Source of the DNA: Alphaproteobacteria bacterium
Lineage (GTDB): Bacteria > Pseudomonadota > Alphaproteobacteria > UBA8366 > GCA-2717185
Assembly: GCA_028822585.1 (NCBI GenBank)
Contig: JAPKDL010000023.1
Span: forward strand, 1 to 35,487
Direction of reading: 5' to 3'
DNA: 35,487 bases
Notes under the pieces: model-generated
Told to the model about the DNA's origin: nothing
Seen by the model: the letters and a program-made list of their open reading frames with translations, nothing else
Database searches by the model: none
In this document: piece by piece, positions 17,102-25,255 of the stretch
How the letters are laid out: every line of letters begins with the position of its first letter
Position numbering within the stretch: the stretch's first letter is position 1
Translations under genes and position numbers: made by a program

Positions 17102-18319
17102 ATGAATGACGCCCAAGTCACGGTGCCTTTGGGCATGAAGCAAACGGACCCGGCGCGAAAAAACGTAACCCTGCTTGCGGTGTGTCAGGCGCTGGCGAAT
17201 AGCGGGTCTTCGTTGATCCTCTCGGTGTCGGCGCTGGTCGGTTTATGGCTGTCCGAGGATAAAAGTTTAGCGACCCTGCCGATTGCCTGCCAATTTACCG
17301 CGACGATGTGCAGTACGCTCCCTGCATCGTTTTTGATGCGCCGGATCGGGCGCAGGGCCGGGTTCACGATCGGGCAATGTTTCGGTCTAGTCGGGGCGTT
17401 GGTGTGCTCCTATGCAATCTACCGGGTAAATTTTTACGGTTTCATCGCGGGCAGTGTTCTGGTCGGCGTCCACAACGCATTTTGGCAATATTATCGCTTT
17501 GCTGCAGCTGATACGGCCAGTGAGGCGTATCGGAGCAAGGCGATATCCTATGTGCTTGCCGGTGGAGTTGTCGCGGCTTTTGTAGGGCCGGGGTTGGCTG
17601 TTCTCAGCCTGGATATGTTCGAAGGTGTTCGGTATGCGGGCAGTTACATCGCGGTGATGGGATTGATCCTCACCGCGATCACAGTTTTGCAATTTATTGA
17701 TATCCCAAGGGATCGTGCTACGGCGCGGCGCGGTGATGCGCGGCCCATCATGGATATTGCCCGCCAACCAGCATTCATCGTCGCGGTTTTATCGGCGGTT
17801 GTCGGTTATGCGGTAATGGCGTTGGTCATGACCGCGACGCCTTTGGCCATGAAAACGCATGGCCACGGCTTTGGCGAAACGGCATTCGTCATTCATTGGC
17901 ATTTGCTGGGTATGTTTGCGCCAAGTTTTGTCACCGGACATATCATTAATCGGTTTGGATCGTTGCGGGTGATTATCGCCGGTGTATTTTTGATGATATT
18001 TTGCATTGTGATCAACATTGTTGGCGTTGATGTCCTTAATTTTCGCGTGTCGTTAGTTTTGCTGGGTGTAGGTTGGAATTTTATGTTTGTCGGTGGCACT
18101 CACTTGTTGACGAATACCTACACTGCCGCGGAACGGACCAAAGTGCAGGGCACGAACGACTTTCTGGTCTTCTCCTTTGTCGCGTTGGGGACGTTGTCGT
18201 CCGGGGTCATTCAACACTCGTTTGGCTGGTCGTGGGTGAATCTGGGAGTGTTGCCGCCCTTATTGATCGTTCTGGCGAGCGTCGCGTGGCTGTCGTTGCA
18301 GAAAACTGCGTCTCGGTAG
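17102..18319 (+). CDS. Major facilitator superfamily transporter
   Basis: A 405-residue polytopic inner-membrane protein with about 12 hydrophobic segments. The loop SFLMRRIGRRAGFTIG after the second segment is the MFS signature (D/R-x-x-G-R-R), and RDRATARRGDARPIMDIARQ forms the central cytoplasmic linker between two six-helix halves. The substrate is unknown. It is followed 72 bases later by a sulfatase gene on the same strand, so it may move the sulfatase's substrate or product, or export sulfate; this is inference. The ATG follows a weak leader after the broken FliL-like gene. Confidence 0.9.
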   Translation: MNDAQVTVPLGMKQTDPARKNVTLLAVCQALANSGSSLILSVSALVGLWLSEDKSLATLPIACQFTATMCSTLPASFLMRRIGRRAGFTIGQCFGLVGALVCSYAIYRVNFYGFIAGSVLVGVHNAFWQYYRFAAADTASEAYRSKAISYVLAGGVVAAFVGPGLAVLSLDMFEGVRYAGSYIAVMGLILTAITVLQFIDIPRDRATARRGDARPIMDIARQPAFIVAVLSAVVGYAVMALVMTATPLAMKTHGHGFGETAFVIHWHLLGMFAPSFVTGHIINRFGSLRVIIAGVFLMIFCIVINIVGVDVLNFRVSLVLLGVGWNFMFVGGTHLLTNTYTAAERTKVQGTNDFLVFSFVALGTLSSGVIQHSFGWSWVNLGVLPPLLIVLASVAWLSLQKTASR

Positions 18320-18391
18320 CTATGGGTATTGTAAATTATTTTGGTTTCGGTCACGTTTTCTCTAATAAACTTGAAAATCGAAGGAAAAATG

Positions 18392-19987
18392 ATGGTAAAA
18401 CAACCTAATTTCATCCTGTTTATGACTGACCAGCAACGCTGGGATCACCTTGGGTGCAACGGCAACAAGGTTCTCAAAACACCAAATATTGACGCGATTG
18501 CGGCGCGTGGTGTTCGCTTCGATAAATTCAGCGTGGCCAGCGCCGTCTGCATGCCCAACCGCGCGACACTGGCGACTGGGCGCATGCCGTCCTTGCATGG
18601 GGTTCGTTATAACGGCGTGCCGCTGACAAAGGATTCGGTGACGTTTGTCGATTTGTTGCGCGCCGCCGGATACAACACTGGGTTATGCGGCAAGTCCCAC
18701 CTGCAAAATTTTTCCGACATGGAAGTTACTCTGCCGCCGTACACCGAAACCGGTGCGCCGCCGCCATCGGATCTGCAAGAAGCACGTCGCGGAACCATCA
18801 GCGGATCGGAATACGAGGAGGAAAAACTGCCGAAGGAAGAACGCCAAGGGTATTTAAATCTTCAAACTCCATTTTATGGCTTCGATCACGTGGACTTGGT
18901 CACTCGACATGGTGACCGGGCGCGCGGCCATTACGATGAATGGCTCAAGGAACAGCATGCGGACGCTGATAGCCTTCGCGGCGCGGACAATGCCATTCCT
19001 GAACCGAATTATTGCGCGCCGCAAGCCTGGCACACTAGTATTCCCGAAGAGCACTACACCTCCACCTATGTGGCGGATAAGAGCGTAGAGTTTCTCGAGG
19101 CCAATGCTGTGGGCAAGAATGATTCGCCGTTCTTTCTACAATGTTCGTTCCCGGATCCGCACCATCCCTACACCCCACCGGGTAAGTATTTCACCATGTA
19201 CGATCCAGACGATATCGAACTGCCGGGAAGCTACAATAATCCGTCGCCGCAACCAACAACGGCCTTTATTCAACAGCAAACATTGGCCAATGCAATGCCG
19301 CGGACAGGCAATCTACCCTTTGCGACCACGGAGCGGGAAACTCGCGAAATCATCGCGGTCACCTATGGCATGATCAGCATGGTTGATGATTGCATTGGCC
19401 GGGTGGTGCAAAAATTAGGGGATTTGGGTCTCGCCGAAGATACTGTTCTCTTGTTTACCAGTGATCACGGTGATTTTATGGGCGATCATGGGATTATGTT
19501 GAAAGGCCCGCTGCATTATCAAAGCCTGATCAACGTGCCGTTTATCTGGGCCGACCCGAAGGATGGTTTGAACGATGTTAGGAACCAAGAATTAGGTGGC
19601 ACAATCGATATTGCCCGCACCGTGTTAGCTCGTGCTGATCTTGCGCCTTATAATGGCATGCAAGGCCATGATTTGGGACCATTGATGCGGGGTGAGGTTG
19701 ATAAGGTCCGTGATGGCCTGATACTAGAACAGGATTCGCAAAAACCGAATTTCCACTTTGATACGCCGATAAAAGCGCGCACTTACCTAACGACCCGATG
19801 GCGTTTATCGCGTTATATGGGATCGAAATTTGGTGAATTATACGACTTGGTAAAAGACCCTTTGGAAATGGACAATCTATGGAATGACCCGGATCACGCT
19901 AGCGTTAAGGGCGAATTGTTGGGGGAGATGGTGATGGCGATGATTGAACACCAGGAAACATCGCCACACCCAACGGATTTTGCATAA
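18392..19987 (+). CDS. Cytoplasmic sulfatase-family hydrolase
   Basis: A 531-residue member of the type I sulfatase/phosphonate monoester hydrolase family, with no signal peptide, so it acts in the cytoplasm. The metal-binding N-terminus is FMTDQQRWDHLG (Asp13). The active-site motif VCMPNRATLATGR places Cys53, to be converted to formylglycine, in C-x-P-N-R instead of the usual C-x-P-S/A-R. The second metal site TSDHGDFMGDHG contains Asp358 and His359, and LKGPLHYQSLINVPFIW follows. A formylglycine-generating enzyme is not in the window. ATG 18392 is better spaced from AAGGA than the ATG at 18389. The substrate cannot be read from sequence; phospho- or phosphonate monoesters remain possible. 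Confidence 0.92.
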   Translation: MVKQPNFILFMTDQQRWDHLGCNGNKVLKTPNIDAIAARGVRFDKFSVASAVCMPNRATLATGRMPSLHGVRYNGVPLTKDSVTFVDLLRAAGYNTGLCGKSHLQNFSDMEVTLPPYTETGAPPPSDLQEARRGTISGSEYEEEKLPKEERQGYLNLQTPFYGFDHVDLVTRHGDRARGHYDEWLKEQHADADSLRGADNAIPEPNYCAPQAWHTSIPEEHYTSTYVADKSVEFLEANAVGKNDSPFFLQCSFPDPHHPYTPPGKYFTMYDPDDIELPGSYNNPSPQPTTAFIQQQTLANAMPRTGNLPFATTERETREIIAVTYGMISMVDDCIGRVVQKLGDLGLAEDTVLLFTSDHGDFMGDHGIMLKGPLHYQSLINVPFIWADPKDGLNDVRNQELGGTIDIARTVLARADLAPYNGMQGHDLGPLMRGEVDKVRDGLILEQDSQKPNFHFDTPIKARTYLTTRWRLSRYMGSKFGELYDLVKDPLEMDNLWNDPDHASVKGELLGEMVMAMIEHQETSPHPTDFA

Positions 19988-20057
19988 AATTATCACTTTA
20001 GTGCCTGGGTTTTCCAGTACTTGATTTTGAGCCTATTTCTAGATAAATTTTCACGAC

Positions 20058-20063
20058 TATAAT
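20058..20063 (+). promoter_or_regulatory. Candidate -10 element of the tctBAC operon
   Basis: A perfect TATAAT lies about 22 bases before the GTG start of tctB. The -35 partner is poor (TTTCTA at 16-base spacing). Initiation here would give a leader of about 15 bases that still contains the AAGGGGG ribosome-binding site. Confidence 0.38.
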
Positions 20064-20085
20064 TTTGTTTCAAGGGGGATATTGA

Positions 20086-20538
20086 GTGACAAGGTCGGAT
20101 TTCATTTCTGGGATTGTATTGCTGGTGTTCGGCTTAGTTTTTTTGTTCGTCTTGATTCCCCACGATATTGAAGCCGGACCGGAAGGTGTTTTGCCGCCGA
20201 GCCTAGTGCCGAATTTGATGGTGGGCGGTATCGCACTCTTGTCGCTCATTTTGATCGTTAAAAATTGGAAGCGCCCGGGCGGTCAAAATGTGGCAAGAGA
20301 GCAGTCCCCGATTTCCATTTCTGAAGTTAAGGCTGTGGCGTGGGCCATTACAATAATTGGGGTGTCGATCCTTTTGTTCCTATGGGGCGGTGCGTTGCCG
20401 GCTGCGACGCTTCTCGTCATTGGTTTGATGTTGGCGATGGGTGAGCGACGGCTCTTACCGCTTGTCGTAACGCCAGTGACGTTACTGATTGGCGCGTACT
20501 TACTTTTCTACCAATTGCTTGGGACATCTATAGAGTAA
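20086..20538 (+). CDS. tctB: TTT transporter small membrane subunit TctB
   Basis: A 150-residue protein with four hydrophobic helices (for example ISGIVLLVFGLVFLFVLIP and LIGAYLLFYQLLG), the size and pattern of the small membrane subunit of tripartite tricarboxylate transporters. It starts at GTG 20086 after AAGGGGG. The next gene, tctA, begins three bases after its stop, so the pair is coupled. TctB proteins are poorly conserved in sequence; the call rests on topology plus gene order. Confidence 0.9.
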   Translation: MTRSDFISGIVLLVFGLVFLFVLIPHDIEAGPEGVLPPSLVPNLMVGGIALLSLILIVKNWKRPGGQNVAREQSPISISEVKAVAWAITIIGVSILLFLWGGALPAATLLVIGLMLAMGERRLLPLVVTPVTLLIGAYLLFYQLLGTSIE

Positions 20539-20541
20539 CCC

Positions 20542-22068
20542 ATGGAAAATTTAATCGGAGGCTTTCAGGATATCCTAACGCCGGTGAATATCGCCTGGAT
20601 CGCGCTGGGTGTTACCATTGGTTATGTTGTCGGTGTGCTGCCGGGCCTTGGCAAAGGGACGGCGGTCGCTGTTGCAATTCCGCTGACCTATTACATTTCA
20701 CCGCTTGCCGCGATTGCACTTTTGATCGGCATTGCCAAGGGCAGTACCGCGGGTAGCGCAGTTTCCGCCATTTTGTTGAATGCGCCGGGCGAACCTTCTT
20801 CGGCACCGACCGCACTGGACGGATATCCGTTGGCACGACAAGGCAAGGCGCATAAGGCGCTTAAAATGGGCCTATTCGCCTCAGTAATTGGCGATTTTAT
20901 TTCAACGCTTGTGTTGATTGTGCTCGCGGCACCCTTGGCGGAATATGCTTTACTGATTGGTCCTGTCGAACTTTGTGCCATCCTTTTGTTCTCGCTTACC
21001 TTTATTGGTGGGCTGTCCGGATCGTCACTCTCGAAGGGAATGATAGCCGCGTGTTTCGGCATTCTGTGCTCGACGGTTGGATTGGAAATAGAAACCGCCA
21101 TTCCTCGCCTGACGTTTGGCGTTCTGGAACTCCAGGATGGATTGCCGCTTATCCCTGTAGCGATTGGCATGTTGGCGACGGCGGAAATGATTGTTCAAAT
21201 GGGCAATCACAAATCCATAGACCAGCAAACTAGTCTTTTGGACGAAGGTAATGCGTCCCGTGAAGACAAAATCGTTCTATGGGAGGATTGGAAATATTGC
21301 ATTCCCGCCATAGGGCGAGGTACGGCGATTGGCACGGTGGTCGGCATTTTGCCAGGTTTAGGGGCGAGTGTTGGCTCGTTCCTGTCTTACGGTGCTACCA
21401 AGAAGGCCTCTAAGCGACCGGAATTGTTTGGCAAGGGCGCTATTGAAGGCGTTGCTGCGGCGGAAAGTGCGGACAATGCGGTGGTGCCCGCAAGTTTGGT
21501 GCCTCTTTTCGCAATTGGCATTCCTGGTAGCGTCATCGCTGCCATTTTGATTGCCGCCTTCATTATTCATGGCGTTACGCCGGGACCGATGATGTTTGTT
21601 GAACAGCCCCGGTTGGTCTACGGAATATACGCTGCGATGATTTGTGCCAGTTTGTTATTATTGTGTATCGGCTATTTTGGTCTGCGGTTTTTCGCGCTTG
21701 TGACCAAGGTTCCGATGCGCATGATCATCCCGGTTGTGTTGTTCTTGTGCGCGATAGGTGCATTCTTGCAAGGGGACGGTATCTTCGGCGTGATGGTTAT
21801 GTTGGCGTTTGGCGTTATCGGGTTTCTGGCTAAGAAACTGGAATTTTCGTTCGTCACCTTCTTGATCGGGTTCGTTATTGGGCCGTCCTTTGAACTAACA
21901 TTCCGTCAATCTATCGCTTTGTTAAACAGGGATATTACGCAAATTATTGACCGCCCGATCGCTATTGCGTTCATTGTTTTAACCGTTCTTACAATTTGGC
22001 GGATAGCGGTTGCAAATGGGAAGAAAAACCAATTGGCGCAAAAAGACTCTGAAATTCCAAAAACTTAA
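20542..22068 (+). CDS. tctA: TTT transporter large membrane subunit TctA
   Basis: A 508-residue inner-membrane protein forming the transport channel. The family's duplicated motif is clear: GVLPGLGKGTAVAVAIPLTY near residue 32 and GILPGLGASVGSFLSYG near 270, each followed by the conserved Ala/Pro-rich loops (LLNAPGEPSSAPTALDGYPL and the ESADNAVVPASLVPLFAIGI region). About twelve hydrophobic segments are present. It works with TctB and the periplasmic TctC to import a carboxylate with proton or sodium symport. The exact substrate is unknown. Confidence 0.96.
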   Translation: MENLIGGFQDILTPVNIAWIALGVTIGYVVGVLPGLGKGTAVAVAIPLTYYISPLAAIALLIGIAKGSTAGSAVSAILLNAPGEPSSAPTALDGYPLARQGKAHKALKMGLFASVIGDFISTLVLIVLAAPLAEYALLIGPVELCAILLFSLTFIGGLSGSSLSKGMIAACFGILCSTVGLEIETAIPRLTFGVLELQDGLPLIPVAIGMLATAEMIVQMGNHKSIDQQTSLLDEGNASREDKIVLWEDWKYCIPAIGRGTAIGTVVGILPGLGASVGSFLSYGATKKASKRPELFGKGAIEGVAAAESADNAVVPASLVPLFAIGIPGSVIAAILIAAFIIHGVTPGPMMFVEQPRLVYGIYAAMICASLLLLCIGYFGLRFFALVTKVPMRMIIPVVLFLCAIGAFLQGDGIFGVMVMLAFGVIGFLAKKLEFSFVTFLIGFVIGPSFELTFRQSIALLNRDITQIIDRPIAIAFIVLTVLTIWRIAVANGKKNQLAQKDSEIPKT

Positions 22069-22094
22069 CATGCAAATTAACTAGGAGTAAGTTC

Positions 22095-23057
22095 TTGAAA
22101 AATTCTATGCTTAGCAATTTAGGCCTCACCTTTGTGGCGGCCAGCTTCGGAACGGCAGTGGTTGCCGGTCCGGCGCTCGCAGAATATCCAGATCGTCCCA
22201 TTACAATGATGATCGGCTATAAGGCTGGCGGTGGGACTGATACGGTAGGGCGGGTTTTGGCAAAAGTCATGGGTGAAGACCTCGGCCAACAAATAAATAT
22301 CCTTAACAAAGCTGGCGCCGGTGGAGGCATCGCTACAATCAAGCTAAAGAAAGCGAAGCCAGACGGTTATACGATCTTGCTGAACCCGTCGACGTCACTC
22401 ACTCTCAACCCCTATCTGGTCAAAAAGCTGACCTATAGGATTGACGACTATACTTATGCTGGGATGTTGACGGCTTATCAAGCGGCCCTCGTGGCACCTA
22501 TTGACCGGCCTTATAATAATCTTAAGGAATTTCTGGCCTATGCAAAGAAAAACCCAGGTACGAAATACGCTGCGTTGAATTCAACTGCGCGAATGGTCAT
22601 GAATGTTATCACGAAAGACTCAGGGCTCGACATTAGTATTGTTCCGGTTAAAGGCGGCGCGGGCATGTTGGCGGTCGTATTTGGTGGCCAAGTCGATCTC
22701 GCCTATAGTGGAGGTATTCACCAGCAGCATCCAACGAAAATTAAGCTGATTGCAGCAGGGACGAGCTCCCGTCAACCGTTGGGCCCAAATATTCCGACAT
22801 TACGGGAAGATGGCTACGATATGTCGTTTGATTCGTTTACGACGTTGATCGTGCCGAAGAAAACACCTAAGGCAATTGTTGCAAAACTTGAGGCTGCCTT
22901 GGCAAAGGCGGCAAAGAATCCGGATATCATTGCGCTTTCAGCCCGGGTAAGTTTCCCGATGGCGCATCGTAATGGCGCTGATGCGACCGCAGAAATGCAC
23001 CGCCAATGGCGTGATTACGGCAAGCTCATCAAGGCTACGGGTACTACAGCAAAGTAA
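22095..23057 (+). CDS. tctC: TTT transporter periplasmic solute-binding protein TctC
   Basis: A 320-residue Bug/TctC-type binding protein. A signal peptide is evident: short basic start, hydrophobic core and AGPALA before EYPDRPI, with cleavage expected after about residue 29. YPDRPITMMIGYKAGGGTDTVGR and NILNKAGAGGGIA are the standard ligand-binding loops. The start is most likely TTG 22095, seven bases after AGGAG; the ATG at 22107 would be 19 bases away and would shorten the signal peptide. The gene closes the tctB-tctA-tctC operon and is followed by a strong terminator. Confidence 0.93.
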   Translation: MKNSMLSNLGLTFVAASFGTAVVAGPALAEYPDRPITMMIGYKAGGGTDTVGRVLAKVMGEDLGQQINILNKAGAGGGIATIKLKKAKPDGYTILLNPSTSLTLNPYLVKKLTYRIDDYTYAGMLTAYQAALVAPIDRPYNNLKEFLAYAKKNPGTKYAALNSTARMVMNVITKDSGLDISIVPVKGGAGMLAVVFGGQVDLAYSGGIHQQHPTKIKLIAAGTSSRQPLGPNIPTLREDGYDMSFDSFTTLIVPKKTPKAIVAKLEAALAKAAKNPDIIALSARVSFPMAHRNGADATAEMHRQWRDYGKLIKATGTTAK

Positions 23058-23080
23058 CCTTAGGCAAAGTACCTTAAGTA

Positions 23081-23122
23081 AATAAGCCGGACGGGCGTGC
23101 TTGCCGTCCGGCTTATTTTTTT
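23081..23122 (+). terminator. Strong intrinsic terminator after tctC
   Basis: A perfect 14-bp stem, AATAAGCCGGACGG at 23081-23094 pairing with CCGTCCGGCTTATT at 23104-23117, has a 9-base loop and ends in a T run. It lies between convergent genes, and the A-rich left flank gives a fair T-rich run on the minus strand, so it may serve both directions. Confidence 0.93.
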
Positions 23123-23138
23123 AACAGTAAGTCGCTGT

Positions 23139-23534
23139 CTACGCGGCCCAACTAGACCGTCCTTGGATGCCCCATTGGCCGCCTTTCTGGGTGAGAATAT
23201 AAAAGGATTTATAGCTTCCAATCACGGAACCGTCCGGATTATATCGTGTAAATTGAACGCGGAAATGTACTTTATTTGGACCAGAATCAACTAATTCCAC
23301 GTAATCCCAAGCTGAGCTGCCCCAATTCGTCGATTGGCCTTCCCGTTCCCAAACTGGCATCTTTAAATCTTGTGGTGTTTCCATGATAGTGATTTTGTCG
23401 CTATGGAAGCGGACATGGGGGAAATGAAACCAGCGATTCCGGAGCGCATCGGCGTCCTCTTTGTTAAAGGCGGCCATGTAGCCGTCCATCGCTGCACGGG
23501 CGGCGGCAATATTTTCATCTGAGTCTGTGGTCAT
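23139..23534 (-). CDS. NTF2/SnoaL-like small protein
   Basis: A 131-residue protein with the layout of the NTF2-like superfamily: an N-terminal helix pair (NIAAARAAMDGYMAAFNKED), a FHFPHVRFHSDKITIM strand region, and a C-terminal sheet (KVHFRVQFTRYNPDGS, YKSFYILTQKGGQWGIQGRS). The fold may be a small enzyme or a ligand-binding protein; no catalytic residues can be assigned. It is cotranscribed downstream of the carboxyltransferase gene, 33 bases away, suggesting a role with it. Confidence 0.72.
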   Translation of the reverse strand: MTTDSDENIAAARAAMDGYMAAFNKEDADALRNRWFHFPHVRFHSDKITIMETPQDLKMPVWEREGQSTNWGSSAWDYVELVDSGPNKVHFRVQFTRYNPDGSVIGSYKSFYILTQKGGQWGIQGRSSWAA

Positions 23535-23567
23535 TGAGGTTTCCTAATAGATTTTAGTTTAAGTTTG

Positions 23568-25148
23568 TCACGGCCGAACGCCGGATTTTAATTTGGGCCC
23601 CAGTCCCTGTTCTAGGCGCTCTTGCATCGCATCGACAAATTTGCAGAGGTAGGGACGGGTTTCACGAGGGTCGATGATGTCCTCCACGCCGAATGCTTCT
23701 GCGGTGAGAAAGGGCGATGAAAATTCGCGCATTTCGTCTTCCAGCTCTTTCGTGCGCTTGGCTGGGTCGGGTGAATTGGCGATGTCACGTCGGAAGGCGG
23801 CGACGACCCCGCCTTCAATTGGTAACGACCCCCATTCCGCTGAGGGCCAGGCGATTTTGAAATCTAGGTTGTTGTAATCCGTCATTGCGGCACCCGCCAT
23901 GCCAAAGCAGCGACGAATGATGACGGAGGTTATAGGGACGCTCGCCTGCATCTGTGCATATTGTAACCGCATGCCTTCGACCAGAACCGCGTCGGACTCC
24001 GCTGCTTCGCCAATCGCGAAGCCCGGCACGTCAACGAAGAACAGGATCGGGATATGGAAACAATCGCAGAGGTCAACGAAATGGGTTTGCTTGCGTGCTG
24101 CTTTCGCGTCCACGGCGCCCCCAACCATCGGGTTGTTCGCGATAATGCCGACGACACGGCCATTCATACGGGCGAAAACTGTGATCGCCGCGCGACCGTA
24201 AGTGGGTTGAATTTCAAAAACCGAACCACGGTCAACGACCAGGGATATGAGTTTGCGCATGTTGTAGGGTTTACGCCTGTCGCGTGGCACGATGTCCAGC
24301 AAAGCGTCCTCGCACCGGTCCACGGGATCATCACAGGCAGTCCGTGGCGGTAACTTCCAGATATTTTGTGGCATATAGCTGAGGTATCGACGGATCATCG
24401 CGAAGGCGTCTTCTTCGCTATCCACGGCGTTGTGGATGGTGCCTGCGCGATCGACCGCGACCTTGTATCCACCGAGTTGTTCTTTTGTCAGCACACCGCC
24501 TACGCCGCGTTCCACCACGGCTGGTCCCGCTGCGAAAATTTGTGTTTTGTCTTTCACCATGACGGAAAAATGCGACATCACCGCGCGCCCCGCCGGGCCG
24601 CCCGCGGCAATGCCAAGCACCGCACCGACGACGGGGACTTGTCCCAGAAGTTCAACGAATATCTGTTTTGGGGCCTGGCTGTGCCCCGGCAGGACAGAAT
24701 AGCCTTTGCTCTTCGCCGACCCGGCGCTGCCGCCAAAGCCGTCGATAAGCCGGATCAGGGGGATTTTATAGTCGAGTGCGAGGTCGTCTACGAAGCCGCC
24801 TTGGCCGCCCTTTCGCCGCATGCCACCCTGATAGGTACCACCGCCAATTGTAGTGTCTTCGCCGCCAATGGCGACGGGTCGACCTTCGATTTCTGCCAAT
24901 CCCATGACATACGAGGCCGGTTTGACGCCAGTGAGCACGCCGTCCTTATAAACGCCGCCTCCAGCAAGCTTGCCGACCTCACGAAATGAGTCTGGGTCCA
25001 CCACCCCGGTGATTCGTTCGCGAACGTTGAGGTGTCCTCGTTCTCGCTGCCGGTCGACCCTTTCGGCACCGCCCATTTCATCCGCCCATTTGCGACGTTG
25101 ATTGAGTTCGTCGACTTCCGATTGCCACGACATCGCTCGAATTTCCAT
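23568..25148 (-). CDS. Acyl-CoA carboxylase, carboxyltransferase (beta) subunit
   Basis: A 526-residue biotin-dependent carboxyltransferase of the propionyl-/methylcrotonyl-CoA carboxylase type. The N-terminal half has RERGHLNVRERITGVVD and IDGFGGSAGSAKSKGYSVLPG, forming one oxyanion hole. The C-terminal half has VVGIIANNPMVGGAVDAKAARK, FVDVPGFAIGEAAES and IIRRCFGMAGAAM. Normally it pairs with a biotin carboxylase/biotin carrier subunit, but none is adjacent, so either a distant alpha subunit serves it or it acts differently, for example as a decarboxylase-like transferase. Two starts are possible, ATG 25148 and ATG 25133; neither has a strong ribosome-binding site. It is divergent from the acyl-CoA synthetase gene. 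Confidence 0.9.
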   Translation of the reverse strand: MEIRAMSWQSEVDELNQRRKWADEMGGAERVDRQRERGHLNVRERITGVVDPDSFREVGKLAGGGVYKDGVLTGVKPASYVMGLAEIEGRPVAIGGEDTTIGGGTYQGGMRRKGGQGGFVDDLALDYKIPLIRLIDGFGGSAGSAKSKGYSVLPGHSQAPKQIFVELLGQVPVVGAVLGIAAGGPAGRAVMSHFSVMVKDKTQIFAAGPAVVERGVGGVLTKEQLGGYKVAVDRAGTIHNAVDSEEDAFAMIRRYLSYMPQNIWKLPPRTACDDPVDRCEDALLDIVPRDRRKPYNMRKLISLVVDRGSVFEIQPTYGRAAITVFARMNGRVVGIIANNPMVGGAVDAKAARKQTHFVDLCDCFHIPILFFVDVPGFAIGEAAESDAVLVEGMRLQYAQMQASVPITSVIIRRCFGMAGAAMTDYNNLDFKIAWPSAEWGSLPIEGGVVAAFRRDIANSPDPAKRTKELEDEMREFSSPFLTAEAFGVEDIIDPRETRPYLCKFVDAMQERLEQGLGPKLKSGVRP

Positions 25149-25255
25149 CTTATTTACAAGAGTCTATAACAACATCACACCATGGTGATGGGGTCCAGCC
25201 TTGTTGGGCTCCCCTGTTGGACAGAGTGGAAACGCGGCAGGTATACTCCGTGATA
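25149..25255. promoter_or_regulatory. Divergent promoter region with a 10-bp palindrome
   Basis: Shared upstream region of the carboxyltransferase and acyl-CoA synthetase genes. CACCATGGTG at 25178-25187 is a perfect palindrome and a possible operator. A TATACT at 25242-25247 with TTGGAC at 25217-25222 (19-base spacing) would start transcription almost at the synthetase ATG, giving a nearly leaderless message. Confidence 0.33.

Noticed and set aside
24366-24989. 207-codon plus-strand frame inside the carboxyltransferase gene
   Set aside because: The minus strand encodes a full-length carboxyltransferase here; the plus frame has no recognisable domain.
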